A stretch of DNA of 53,588 nucleotides, from NCBI RefSeq assembly GCF_000090795.2, contig NW_003546817.1, forward strand, positions 3,706 to 57,293. The letters run 5' to 3'. The stretch is from Amphimedon queenslandica (Eukaryota > Porifera > Demospongiae > Haplosclerida > Niphatidae). The number at the start of each line of letters is the position of its first letter. Positions within the stretch are counted from its first letter, which is position 1. Positions 20,635 through 35,600 of this stretch are shown here, in pieces. A program made the position numbers and the translations under genes. The notes below the pieces were generated by a model. That model saw only the letters and a list, made by a program, of their open reading frames with translations. It had not been told where the DNA came from and ran no database searches.

Positions 20635-23600
20635 ATGACTGATAGTGATCTGGGTGCTACTGTATCCCAGGATGGTCTCTCACCTCAGGACTTTGCTGGA
20701 AGCAGTAAGCCTGGAGCTGGACCAGGCCCTGGTGGAGCTAGGAAAGGTCACAGAAAGTCCTTAGTTCAAGCTAATATGGCTGAATCTATGAAACTGAAGC
20801 TCCTCCGAGCTAAAGCATTGAGAGATGGACAGAGAGAAAGGCTGGACAGCAGACACAAGTACATGCTGGAGTTTGTCTCTGATCGTTTGAAGCTTGAGCA
20901 GCCCGCTGTTGAAGACTTTATGCTTGATGGGGACCAGGTAAGGCTCCACTGCAGTCTGCAGCTTAATCTATGCACCTTTTCTTTAATTTATAGCTGGACC
21001 TCTTTGATGAGTTTTTTGCTGTTAATGGTCGTAAAGCAATATTGTTCTTTTATCAAGAAGCAGACACCCCCATATCTAGTAAAACTATTACTATTATGTT
21101 TTTATTTATTGTTTTATTTAGATGAGTTGTTGCAGTTTGGTGTTAGTCAGTCTGTTGGCAAGGAGAGAGTGAAGCGTGTTCTTGCTACTGACGGTAGCAC
21201 TGATCCCATTGATGGTCCCTGTGTATTCTTCCTGAGGCCTAACATCAGGAAAGCCATTACCACCTCAAACATATCTGATGTATGACATTGTTTATTGTTT
21301 GCTTGTTTGTTTATTTGTTTGTTTGTTTATAGGAGATATGTGGTGGTTATTTTGACATTAGTAAGAATCAGACTATCCTCCAGGTCATTCAGGATTATTT
21401 AAACAAAGTGATGGTTCCTTATCTGACTGCTAAACAAAAGTGGGGGAACCTCTCCCAGCAACAGATTGCAGAGTTCTTTGCTATACTCCAATCATTCAGT
21501 CTATTCCTTAACAGTAAGCTATTATAATTAATTATCACTATTATTTTATTATCATTTATTTATTATTATTTTAGGTGCACAGAAGAGTATCAATGATGCT
21601 GTTCACTTATCAATGGACACTTCAGTTGATTTGAGTTCACTCTCAACCTCTGAAGGATGCATCAGTGCCTCTAAGAATCCTGACACTGTGACTGGACTGG
21701 AGTCATTAGTGTCAGTATGGTGTCAGCAAGTGGAGGATGTACTAGCACAAGGGTCACAGATTAGGAAAGAAGCTGATGATACAGGTAGACATATTGATAA
21801 TGATGACTGTCATTAATGGTTTATTGATAGGGCCTCTGGCTGAGTTAGAGTATTGGAGGCAGAGAACGTCAAAGTTCTCATACCTAGTGGATCAGATAAA
21901 GTCCCAGCCTTGCAGAGGAGTGGTGACTACACTCGGGGCAGCTAAATCAAGAGCTTTAAAAGTACATGAGATGATACTAATAATAACTGTGAATAATAAT
22001 GTGTGGTACAGGACTGGAGGGAGCTTGATATGCAGGTTACTGATGCAACCAATGAAGCTAAGGATAATCTAAAGTATCTCAATACTTTGGAGAATTTCTG
22101 CAAACCACTCTACCGTTGTGACCCTGTGTCCATGCTGGATGCACTACCATCTCTCATTAACACAATACAAATGATCCACTGTGTATCAAGATACTACCAC
22201 ACATCAGAAAGAATGACATCATTGTTTGTTAAGGTGCAATTTATGATGTATTTATGATGTGTAGAAAGTTTGAACTGATTCCAATCAAATTTAGATTTTT
22301 TATAAATTTTTAAAGTTTCTCTAAAATTGGACAAAAATCCCTGTACTATATAGTACAAGGATTTTTTGACAAATTTCACCAAAATTGAAAAGGAGAGAAT
22401 TCCTCAATTATGTTACATATTATGATAATCATTACATGATAGGTCACTAATCAGATGGTCTCTGCCTGCAAGTCCTACATCACTGATAATGACATGTTCA
22501 GGGTATGGGACGTTGAGCCTCATGTCCTGGTTAATCGGTTTGATGACTGTACTAAACTCTACAAGCACTACCAGGACTGCTTCCAACAGGCCAAGGACAG
22601 GGCAGATAAATCAAAGAGACTCTTTGAAGTCTCTGAAATGTACGTCTTTGGAAAGTTCTCGTCTTTTTGTCGTCGGCTGAAGCAAATTGGAGACATTGTA
22701 GAGCTAATGAGACAGTTCAGTGTCCTGAAGCACTCTCGCATTGAGGGGATTGATGTGTATGCTACAAGGTTCTCTCACATCATCTCCTCCATCAAGAAGA
22801 AGGTGTACAACCCACTGGACCACAGGAAGATGGAGTTTGTCTCTGACTATGAAGACTTTCAGAGACAAATATCAGAACTAGAGGACACACTAGTGGCCTT
22901 CATGGGGACGACCTTCTCTCAAGTACAATCAACACTCCAATCACTCAAACTGATCAAAAGGTACTTGTGTATTAATTGTTGTTTATTGTTGTTTATTGTT
23001 GTTATTGTTGTTATTGTTGTTCATGGCAGGTTTCATTCAATGAATCTCAATTGTTTGCGTGAGCCGATTAAAGAGAAGCTAGCTGATATTGTCACTGACT
23101 TTCATAAAGACATTGAAGGAGCACAAACTGTAACAATATATAATGATAATAATGATACATTAAACTATTATCACTATTACCAGGCTTACACTAATAATTA
23201 CAAGAACCCGGTTATTGATCACAACATGCCTCCTATATCAGGAAGGATCCACTGGGCCAGACAGATACTCTTTCACTTAGAGCAGCCAATGGAAATACTC
23301 AAAGAATACCAGTCCATCATACAGGGATTCACTAACACTAAACTACTGTATAAGAAATATAACAAGACAGCACTAGTACTGACTGAGTATGAACTGACCT
23401 ATCATAAGGCATGGATCAAGTACATTAATGAAGGACAGAAACACTTACAGGTAATGATACATTAAGAGTACATTATGGTATATTGTATTGCAGAGTACAG
23501 TATTGAAGAGGAGAGAGGGCCAGTGGTATGTTAATATCCACTCCTCCATACCCACCATGCTTGAAGAGGCCAAGTGGATGCAGAGACTAGGACTTTATGT

Positions 23601-26600
23601 ACCAGACACTGTCCACCAGCTGTCAGTAGCTAATGTGAGGTCTAACTATGACCAATTGAAGGTATTCCTTTAAATAATTATTGTATTTATTATGATTATT
23701 TTATTTACTTATTTTAGTTATTATTAGAGGAAAGGTCAGAACTATGTCAAAAGATCCCTGATATATTCACTGGAATATTCCAATTCCACATTAGAAAGGT
23801 ATAGGTGTACTCTACTATTAATGGATGTATTGTGTGCCTGCCTGACTCTGATCTCCTCCTGTAGCTTGATATAGTCCTCAATCCTGGTATCACTCACATC
23901 ACTTGGATATCCATTAATCTTAAACCATACATTGATACTGCCTTCACTGCATTAAGGGAATTTGAAAGATTTCAAAAGAAGGTACGCACCCATGATTAAA
24001 CATTATGTATATCTTATTCATAATCTGTAGGTCCTTGATATGTATGAGTATCAGATCCTGGCAGTGTTTGATTCAATGAGCAATACTTCATTATTGAACC
24101 TCTCTCCGTCAGAGACAGTCTCCACTGATCAGTTCATATCCAGTGCCAAGGCGACCAGCAAAGAGAGAGGATCCTTCCTTCAGAACTGCAGCTCTAAGAT
24201 TGAATGCTCAGTACAGGAGCTGCTGGTATTGCTACAAGATAACGCTCTCCTCCCTACCCCTAATGAGGCAGACACCACTGCTGTAGCTCAGGCTAAGAAA
24301 GGTCCATAGATACACGTACATTTATTATTATATGGTTTATTAACTGGTTTGTTATTTTAGATGATTTGGAACACTTCAGGAATGAGTCTGAGGATTTATA
24401 TATTCATTTTCAAAATCGTAATCTTGATGCTATCATCTCATCAGTGAAAGGATCCATTGATCAACTAAGAAGAAGAGTAACTGCTAGGTACATGAACATG
24501 AACATTATTTATTATATTTATTCATTTATTCCTATTAATAGTGGCTCTAATGCTAGAGGTATAGACACTTCAAGATTTGTACCTTGTTTTGCTGCTGATG
24601 TAGTACTATCAATACCCAATATTGTAAGAAATAGTAATAATAATAAATAGTATAATTTATTAAATAATGTAGGTGATCCAGCCTTCCCTAGAGGACATAC
24701 AGAATGCAGTGAATACATCAGTTCAGTGTGTGACTGATATTGGACAATACATTCAGCTGTGGACACTGGCCAGTCCTGCATCATCTCTTAATAACACACC
24801 ACGGAGTGAAGAAAGTAATAATAATACATACATATACTGGTACTGGAGATAGTTGTCATATAAGTACATCAATAAGTATCAGAAAATGTAATAGAAAGTT
24901 GGGGTGATTTTGGAGCCATTTTTTGGAAAAACCATGGGCTATAGCCTTGGGTATTTTTCAGATTTTTGCCATTTTTTAAAATGGCTGTAACTTGAAAAAT
25001 TGAAGTAAGAATCAACTCAAACTTTCTACACAGCATAAGGACATCAATAAGTATCAGAAAATGTACTAAAAAGTTGGGATGATTTCGGAGCCATTTTTTG
25101 GAAAAAACCATGGGCTATAAGCCTTGGGTATTTTTCAGATTTTTGCCATTTTTTAAAATGGCTGTAACTTGAAAAATTGAAGTAAGAATCAACTCAAACT
25201 TTCTACACAGCATAAGGACATCAATAAGTATCAGAAAATGTACTAAAAAGTTGGGATGATTTCGGAGCCATTTTTTGGAAAAAACCATGGGCTATAGCCT
25301 TGGGTATTTTTCAGATTTTTGCCATTCTTTTAAATGGCCGTAACTTGAAAAATTGAAGTCGGAATCAGCTCAAACTTTCTACACAGCATAAGGACATCAA
25401 TATGTATCAGAAAATATAATAAAAATTTGCGATGATTTTGGAGCCGTTTTTTGGAAAAAACCATGGGCTATAGTACAGGGATTTTGGCCTGATTTTGGAA
25501 CTACTACTATTATACACAATGTAGCTGACTAGCTGTCATTATATTGTGTGTATTTTTAGCTCCTCATAAGAACATTCGTGGTTCTACTCATGGTTCAACT
25601 TACTTCCGGTCCATTCATGAGAGTAAAGATGTACTGAAGGTGATTCACATGCTCTCATCAGTAGTGGTCTCCTGCAGACATGAACTAGCTAAAGTAAGTA
25701 CTACTGAGTGTTATTAGTTGTGTATCCATGTACATGTACATGTATTTATTATACCTGCAGATATTGGCCCAGTTCACTAAGTATGATCACTTGTACACTC
25801 AAGAGCAGTCCAAAGTGATTGCTGATTTCCTCACTGCCAGTAAGCACCTCTCAGACTTTGAGGGAGAGATCAGTCATTATGATAGACTGGAGGCAGAGGA
25901 GATTGGATCACTACCTCAACAACTGGCAATAGGACACACCATACTACTCTCCACTGGTAATGTAGTCTATATATGTATATTGTCCCCAGTTTTACTCCTA
26001 TTTATTCTCCTTACTGATAGATCCATTGAGATTATCATTAACAGTTGAGACTAGAGCATGGAAAGCAGCTTATGGTCGGAGTATGAATGAGAGATACAGA
26101 TCAAGCATGGACCATATTGTAACCTTTGTATCAGACTACAGCAAGAGACTGAGCAGACCTATCAAAGTGAAGTCATCAAGTGTTGCTGTTGCTGTTGTTT
26201 ACTGTCTTGTTTTTGTTGTTTTTGTTGTTGTTTAGGATCTTGAAGATGTTAGGATGATGATGGCTTGTCTAGAGGAGGTCCGTGATGCCCAGATTGGTAT
26301 TGACATGGAACTCTCTCCCATTGAAGACTCTTATGCCTTCCTCCACAAGTGTGGAGTGACTGTAGCTAAGGAAGAGGTGGAGAGAGTTGACTCATTGAGA
26401 TACTCTTTTAAAAGATTATTGAGTCAAGCAGTAAGTGAACAGTATAAGGACTGCCTGACTGAGTCCTTTCTCCTTTATTGTAGAGTAAAGTCCAGTTGGA
26501 GCTGGTAGAGATACAGCCTCAGTTCAAGACTAACCTGCTGGAGAGTGTGGAGACATACAGGACCAACCTGACATCATTTGCAGCCAATTATAAATCAGTG

Positions 26601-29600
26601 AGTTCATACTGCTAGTACACATACAGTATCAGCTAGTGTATACTTCTCATGCTAGTCTGGCCCAATGGTGTCTGGGTTGCACCCAAGAGAAGCTAGTGAA
26701 AGACTCACCACATTCCAGGGTCAGTTTGATGAGCTCTGGTCAAAGTACCTCACGTACTCCGGAGGAGAGAAGCTCTTTGGTATGTCAGTAACTGACTATC
26801 CTGAACTGCAGAATGTGAGGAAGGAACTGGGTCTGCTCCAGAAACTGTATGGACTGTATAACACAGTCATTGATACTGTTGACAGCTATTATGATCTACT
26901 GTGGACTGAGGTAGAGCTACACTGAGGGATTATTATTAACAATTATAATGTGCGTAGGTTGATATTGAGAAGATTAATAATGAGTTGATTGAGTTTCAGA
27001 ACCGCTGTCGTAAACTGCCCAAGGGACTGAAGGAGTGGCAGGCTTTCAATGACTTGAGGAAGAAGATTGATGACTTTAACGAGACCTGCCCACTACTGGA
27101 ACTGATGTCTAACAAAGCAATGAAAGAGAGGCACTGGGGAAGAATATCAACACTTACTGGTAAACAATAACAACAACAATAAACAGCAACAACTTGTTTG
27201 TTTGTTTGTTTGCAGGTCATTCTTTTGATGTGCAGTCTGAGAACTTTCAATTGCGGCACATTATGGAGGCCCCACTGCTGCAGAATAAAGATGATATTGA
27301 AGACATCTGTATATCAGCTGTGAAGGAGAAGGACATTGAAGCAAAACTAAAACAAGTACTTTTTATTGATAATGTACATAATAATTAATGCTGTTATTTC
27401 AGGTTGTCACTGATTGGAGTGTACAAAGTTTAAGTTTTTCAGAGTTCAAGACGAGAGGAGAATTATTACTGAAAGGAAATGAAACCAGTGAAATAGTTGG
27501 ACTAATGGAGGACTCCCTAATGGTCCTTGGGTCTTTAATGTCCAACAGATACAATGCTCCTTTTAAGAAAGAGATTGCTCTCTGGGTACAGAAACTGTCC
27601 AACACTTCAGACATCATTGAGAACTGGTTGACCGTACAGAACCTCTGGGTCTACCTGGAGGCTGTCTTTGTAGGAGGAGACATTGCAAAACAACTACCTA
27701 AAGTATGTGTAATCTACAAGTGACAGTATTGGCATTGTGTACATAATAGGAAGCTAAAAGGTTTCAGAACATAGACAAGTCCTGGGTTAAGATAATGACT
27801 AAAGCTCATGAGACTCCTAATGTGGTCCAGTGCTGTGTGGGGGATGAGACACTGGGACAACTACTCCCTCACCTCCTGGAGCAACTGGAGCTCTGCCAGA
27901 AATCATTGACTGGTTACCTTGAGAAGAAGAGGCTGGTCTTCCCTCGGTTCTTCTTTGTGTCTGACCCAGCACTACTGGAGATACTGGGACAAGCTTCAGA
28001 CTCACACACTATACAGGTATGTAGTATGTACATGTACATGTTTAATATGTACATGTACATATTAAACATGTACAGTGCAGTGTTATTCAAGAGGTGCATC
28101 CCTCCATAGGCTCATTTGCTGGGAGTGTTTGACAATGTGAAGAGTGTAGTGTTCCATGAGAAGGACTATGACAGGATACTGGCCATCAGTTCAAGAGAGA
28201 GTGAGACCATTCAACTAGAGAATGCAGTAATGGCACAGGGCAATGTTGAGGTCTGGCTGGGACAACTACTCAATGAAGCAATGTCTTCTCTTCATGGAGT
28301 CATCAGAGATGCATCAAGAGCTATTGGATCATCATCTTTTGAACTATTAGGTACTTTTATACATAAACCCTGCCTCCAGATATAGTGCATTGATTATGGA
28401 CTTGTTCTTTTGTAGAGTTCATTAACAGTTTCCCTGCTCAAGTTGGTCTCCTCGGTATTCAGATGATGTGGACGAGGGACTCTGAGGTGGCACTGAGAGG
28501 AGCTAGGTCAGACAAGAAGATAATGACTGCTACTAACGCCTTCTTCCTTGAAATGCTCAACAAACTGATTGAAGTGACTACAAGAGATCTAACTAAATTT
28601 GACAGAATCAAGTTTGAGACTTTAATCACAATTCACGTACACCAAAGAGATATATTCAATGATCTGGTAAGTAATGTACATGTACAGTACATCATTGTTG
28701 CATTATCATCATCATTATTAGGTGCGTATGTTTGTTAAATCAGTGAATGATTTTGAGTGGCTAAAGCAGAGCAGGTTTTATTTCAATGAGGACACTGATG
28801 AGACCATCATATCAATAACTGACGTTAACTTTAAGTACCAGAATGAGTTCCTAGGCTGCACTGATAGACTGGTCATCACTCCATTGACTGACAGGTGTTA
28901 TATAACACTAGCACAAGCACTGGGAATGTCTATGGGAGGAGCCCCTGCTGGACCTGCAGGTATGCATAACTATTTATTCATTTATTTATTTATTTATTTA
29001 TCACCGGTACATTAGGTACTGGTAAGACTGAGACTACAAAGGATATGGGTAAAGCCCTGGGGAAGTATGTGGTTGTGTTCAATTGTTCGGATCAAATGGA
29101 CTTTAGAGGATTAGGACGAATATACAAAGGATTGGCCCAGTCTGGCTCCTGGGGCTGCTTTGATGAGTTCAATAGAATAGAACTACCAGTACTGTCAGTA
29201 GCAGCTCAACAGATATACATTGTACTCACCTGTAAGAAGGAAAGGAAGGCACAGTTTATATTCACTGATGGAGATGTGGTTGATATGAACCCTGAGTTTG
29301 GTATCTTCCTGACAATGAACCCGGGCTATGCTGGGAGACAAGAGCTGCCTGAAAATCTCAAGATACAGTTCCGTACTGTAGCCATGATGGTACCTGACAG
29401 ACAGATCATAATGAGAGTCAAACTGGCCTCCTGTGGCTTTATTGAGAATATCATTTTAGCACAAAAGTTCTTCACTTTATACAAACTGTGTGAGGAGCAG
29501 CTCACAAAGCAGGTCCATTATGACTTTGGACTGAGGAACATTCTCTCAGTATTGAGAACCCTTGGATCAGTAAAGAGGGCTAACCCACAGGACAGTGAGA

Positions 29601-32600
29601 GCACCATTGTGATGAGAGTACTGAGAGACATGAACCTCTCTAAACTAGTGGATGAGGATGAGCCATTGTTCCTCTCCCTCATCAATGATCTCTTCCCTGG
29701 TATTACACTAGAGAAGGCAGGCTACCCTGACCTTGAGGCCTCCATTGATAATCGTGTGACTGAAGTGGGTCTTATCAATCATCCCACATGGACTCTTAAA
29801 TTGATCCAGTTGTTTGAGACCCAGCGGGTCCGTCATGGTATGATGGTCCTCGGTCCCAGTGGTGCTGGTAAGACCTGCTGCATACACACACTCATGAAAG
29901 CAATGACCGACTGTGGTGAGCCTCACAGGGAGATGAGGATGAATCCAAAAGCAATAACTGCTCCTCAAATGTTTGGACGTCTTGATGTAGCCACTAACGA
30001 CTGGACTGATGGTATATTCTCCACTTTATGGAGACGGACCCACAAGTCAAAGAAAGGAGAGCACATATGGTTAGTGCTTGATGGACCGGTTGATGCAATA
30101 TGGATAGAGAACCTCAACAGTGTACTGGACGATAACAAGACCCTCACACTGGCTAATGGTGACCGTATACCAATGGCTCCTGACTGTAAGATTGTCTTTG
30201 AGCCACACAATATAGACAATGCCTCCCCAGCCACTGTATCTCGTAATGGTATGGTCTACATGAGCTCCTCTGCTCTTGATTGGAGGCCGATACTGCAAGG
30301 ATGGCTCACCTCTAGATCTGAGCTGGAGAGAACTGTCCTCTGGGAGCTGTTTGATAAATCATTTGAACCAGTCCTGACCTACACCAGACTCAACCTTGAG
30401 GCTAAGATGGACGTACTGGAGTGTAACTACATCAAACAAGTAATTAAATAATTACCAATTCATTATTATTATCATTATTATCTATAATAGGCGACTGATC
30501 TGCTAGAGGGCCTAGTGCCACAGGAACAAGACCAGACAATGTCTAAAGAATATTTAGAGAAGTTGTACATATTTGCATTAATGTGGAGTGTGGGGGCCCT
30601 ACTGGAGCTTGATGACAGAGCAAAGATGGAGTCCTTCTTAGTAGATCAGGGAACACTAGCACTGCCTCCAGTAAAGGACAATGAGACCATATTTGAGTAC
30701 CTGGTGGATGAGACTGGCCAGTGGCAGCACTGGTCCTGCAGGGTAGAGGAGTACAACTATCCATCGGATCATGTTCCAGAGTATGCTTCAATCCTAGTCC
30801 CTAATGTTGATAACGTGAGGACCACATTCCTAGTGGATACCATAGCCAAACAGAATAAAGCAATACTACTCATTGGGGAACAGGGAACAGCTAAGACTGT
30901 AATGGTACAAGGATATGCTACCAGATATGATCCTGAGCAGCACCTCTTTAAATCATTTAACTTCTCTAGTGCCTCTACTCCTGCTCTGTTCCAAGTAAGA
31001 GTACCAATACATGTATATAGTTGTATTACTATTATTATTGTTTGTTGTTTGTAGAGGACAATAGAGAGTTATGTTGATAAGAGGGTTGGTAATACTTATG
31101 GTCCTCCTGCTGGTCGTAAGATGACAGTCTTTGTTGATGATATCAACATGCCAGTGATCAATGAGTGGGGAGACCAGGTACTGTAGAAAGAGCCCAGTGT
31201 ATATTCATTATTATTATTATTCATTGACAGGTTACTAATGAGATAGTGAGACAGTTGATGGAAATGAAAGGATTCTACAGTCTAGAGAAACCAGGAGACT
31301 TCACTCATATTGTTGATATTCAGCTAATGGCAGCCATGATTCATCCTGGAGGAGGTAGAAATGACATACCAGAGAGACTCAAGAGGCAGTTCACCATATA
31401 CAACTGTACACTGCCTTCTAATGCTTCAATTGATAAGATATTTGGAGTCATTGGGTCAGGATATTTCTGCACTGACAGAGACTTCACTTCTGAAGTACAG
31501 TCCATTGTTCAGAAACTAGTCCCCTGTACCAGAGTACTCTGGCAAAAGACAAAGGTATGATATGATCACTGTATAGCTTTTGTAGTTATGATAATATTGG
31601 AATGACTAATAATGTTACTATTGTACATTGCTACAGATTAAAATGCTACCTACACCAGCAAAGTTTCATTATATATTCAATTTACGTGATTTGTCAAGGA
31701 TATGGGAGGGGATGCTACTGGTCTGTGCCCCTGAGTGTGACACTCTTGATAAGATCATCAGCTTATGGTGTCATGAGTGCTCCAGAGTCATTGCTGATAG
31801 GTTCACTAATGAACAAGACTGTCAATGGTTTGAAGATGTAAGGAAATGAATAATAACAATAGATCAATAGTGATTTGTGTGAAAAGTTTGAGCTGATTTT
31901 AATGAATATTAGATTTTTTTACAAATTTTTAAAGTTGCTCCAAAATCAAGCTAAAGCCCCTGTACTATAGTGCAGAGATTTTGGCCAAATTTTGCCAAAA
32001 ATAAAAAGGAGAGAATTCTCAATTTTTATTACAATTTCTTATTATAGACAATGGAGAAGGTCCTCATTGATGAGTTGGGTTCTGGTACTGTGTTTCCGGA
32101 GAGACCTTTCTTTGTTGATTTCTTGAGAGATGCTCCTGAAGCTACTGGAGATGAGCCTGATGATGCTGACCTGGAGGCACCTAAAGTCTATGAAAAGGTA
32201 AACCACAGGAACAAACAAGAACAATGGGATATCAATCATACTTGTACTGTACTGTACTGTAGGTTCCTTCATTTGAGTTCTTATCAGACAAGTTGTCCTA
32301 TTACATGCAGCAGTATAATGACACTGTTAGGGGTGGCTCCATGGATATGGTGTTCTTCAATGATGCAATGATTCACCTGGTGAAGATATCAAGGATAATA
32401 AGGACTGACAGAGGTAATGCTCTCCTGGTTGGAGTAGGAGGATCCGGTAAACAATCATTAACAAGACTAGCTTCATTCATTGCTGGCTACAAGACCTTTC
32501 AAATAACACTCAGTCGTTCTTATAATGCCAACAACCTAATGGAGGACCTCAAGTACCTCTACCGTACTGCTGGTCTCCAAGGGAAGGGTATTACATTTAT

Positions 32601-35600
32601 ATTCACTGATAATGAAGTGAAGGAGGAAGGATTCCTGGAGTATCTCAATAATGTCCTCTCGTCTGGTGAAGTGTCTAATCTCTTTGCTAGAGATGAACTG
32701 GATGAGATCACTGGTGAGCTGATACCAATAATGAAGAGACAGTACCCCAAGAGACCGCCCACACAAGAGAACCTTTATGAGTACTTTATATCAAGAGCAA
32801 GGAGGAACCTTCATGTGGTCCTGTGCTTCTCACCTGTAAGTACATTAATACAATGATGGATGATACTCTTCTATTTCCAATAGGTTGGTGAGAAGTTTCG
32901 TAATCGTGCCTTGAAGTTCCCCGGGTTGATCAGTGGCTGTACAATGGACTGGTTCAGTCGATGGCCTAAAGATGCCCTCATAGCAGTGGCCCATCACTTC
33001 CTCAATGCTTATGATATTGTGTGTACCGAGACTGTCAAGAAACAAGTAGTGCAAGCTATGGGAGAGTTCCAGGACTTTGTGGCTGAGAATTGTGTTGGGT
33101 ATTTTGATCGTTTCCGTCGTTCGGTCCACGTGACTCCTAAATCATACCTGTCCTTCATATCCAGTTACAAGACAGTTTATAAAGAGAAGAAGTCACAGAT
33201 TGGAGAGCTGGCTGACCGAATGAACACTGGTCTTGATAAACTAGTGGAAGCCAGTGAGTCCATTGCTCAGCTTTCAAAGGATCTTGTAGTGAAGGAGAAG
33301 GAGCTGGCCATAGCATCAGAGAAAGCTGGTAAGGTACTGATTGAAGTAACAGCAAAGGCTCAGGCTGCAGAGAAAGTGAAGGCATCAGTTCAGACTGTGA
33401 AAGATAAGGCACAAGCTCTAGTGGATGATATTAATGTAAGAATAACATGTATGATGGGGCTAATTTTGACTTACTATTATTATTATTATTATTATTACTG
33501 TTATAGGCTGATAAAGAGATTGCTGAAGAAAAGTTAGAAGCTGCTCGTCCTGCACTAGAAGAAGCCGAGTCAGCACTTCAGACGATAAAAGCTGCCGACA
33601 TATCAACAGTTAGGAAACTAGCCAAACCACCTCACCTTATCATGAGGATAATGGACTGTGTACTGATACTCTTCCAAAGGAGACTGGACCTAATGCAGCA
33701 GGACCCTGAGAAACCAGGGCCCAAACCATCATGGGGAGAATCACTTAAAGTAGTTTTATACTTACTTATTTATTTATGAATTTTGTTTTTTTGTTTAGTT
33801 GATGAGTCAGCAAGGTTTTATGACAGGTTTACAAACCTTCCCCAAGGACTCCATCAATGAAGAGACTGTTGAACTATTAGCTCCATACCTTGACATGGAG
33901 GACTATACACTGGAAACTGCTAAGAAAGTGTGCGGTAACGTAGCAGGACTACTCTCCTGGACAAGAGCAATGTCTGTATTCTATGGCATCAATAAGGAGG
34001 TGCTTCCACTGAAAGCTAATCTTGTAGTGCAGGAAGGAAGACTGGCCATTGCTAACCAGGACCTGGCCAAGGCTCAGGCTCAACTGGATGAGAAACAACG
34101 TGAGCTGGATGAAGTACAGGCCCAATATGACACAGCAATGAGAGAGAAACAAGCTCTCATTGATGATGCTGAAGCCTGCAGGAAGAGAATGACTGCAGCT
34201 ACTGCACTGATTGATGGACTGGCTGGGGAAAAGGACAGATGGACACTGCAAAGTAAAGAGTTCCAGGAACAGATTGGAAGACTAGTAGGAGATGTACTCC
34301 TGGCCACTGGGTTCCTCTCTTACTCAGGACCTTTCAATCAAGAGTATCGTAACATACTGATGAGCGGCTGGGAGAAGGAACTGAGTAAAAGAAGCATTCC
34401 TTACTCACAGGACCTGAACATCACTGGGATGCTAGTGGATAATGCCACCATTGGAGAATGGAACCTTGAAGGACTACCAAACGATGAGCTATCAATACAG
34501 AATGGACTCATTGCAACCAAAGCTACAAGATACCCGCTACTGGTTGATCCACAAGGACAAGGAAAGACTTGGATTAAGAACAGAGAGAAAGAGAACGGAC
34601 TCCAAGTGACGACACTGAACAACAAGTACTTTAGGACTCACCTTGAGGACTCACTCTCTCTTGGTAAGCCACTACTGATAGAGGACAGTGGGGAGGAACT
34701 GGACCCAGCACTGGATAATGTACTGGAGAAGAACTTTATAAAGTCAGGATCAACTTATAAAGTGAAAGTTGGGGATAAGGAGGTTGATGTAATGAATGGA
34801 TTTAAACTGTATGTAACTACCAAACTAGCCAACCCTTCATACACTCCTGAAGTATGTGATCCTTATCTACAGTACATGTATACTGTACATGCATTGGTAT
34901 ATCCTTCACTATAGATCAGTGCTCGTACTGCTATCATTGATTTCACTGTTACAATGAAAGGACTTGAGGATCAGTTACTGGGGCGTGTTATTCTAACAGA
35001 GAAACAAGAACTGGAGGCCGAGAGAGTTAAACTGATGGAGGAGGTCACTGCTAACAAGAGGAAAGTAAAGGAACTGGAGGATAATTTACTGTATCGATTA
35101 ACATCAACAAAGGTATAATACCTACCATTATACATGTACCTCTATTATACAGGTGCTATTGTTAGGGGTCTCTGGTTGATGATGAGACATTGATTGATGT
35201 GTTGAAGATTACCAAACAGACAGCACTTGAAGTGAATGAGAAGCTTGAGATAGCAGCAGAGACTGAGATAAAGATCAACACAGCAAGAGAAGAGTACAGA
35301 CCAGTGGCTGCCAGAGGCTCCATACTCTACTTCCTTATTGTTGAAATGTCTGTAGTTAATGTCATGTACCAAACATCACTGAGACAGTTCCTCGGTGTGT
35401 TCGACCTATCAATGGAAAGGTCAATCATTAATTAATGATTATTAATTAATGGATGGTTTATTGTAGGTCAGAGAAGTCTCCGTTTGCTAGCAAGCGTATT
35501 CAAAATATCATTGAATATTTAACCTTCATGGTGTTCAAGTACACCTGCAGGGGACTCTATGAGAATCATAAGTTCCTGTTCACACTATTACTGCCATTGA

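Larger units (their letters stand above)
20635..28959 (+). other. dynein exons 1-30: tail and linker
   Basis: Exons: 20635-20937, 20994-21078, 21122-21279, 21333-21513, 21575-21784, 21831-21961, 22012-22233, 22443-22960, 23030-23129, 23184-23450, 23494-23661, 23718-23798, 23865-23981, 24031-24301, 24361-24487, 24542-24623, 24673-24814, 25560-25693, 25761-25956, 26021-26166, 26236-26430, 26484-26597, 26656-26910, 26958-27159, 27216-27355, 27403-27702, 27750-28016, 28110-28350, 28416-28666, 28722-28959. This part forms the dimerisation and intermediate-chain-binding tail, then the linker just before AAA1. The 745-bp intron after 24814 and the 209-bp intron after 22233 are enlarged by the ~187-bp repeat. 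Confidence 0.85.
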
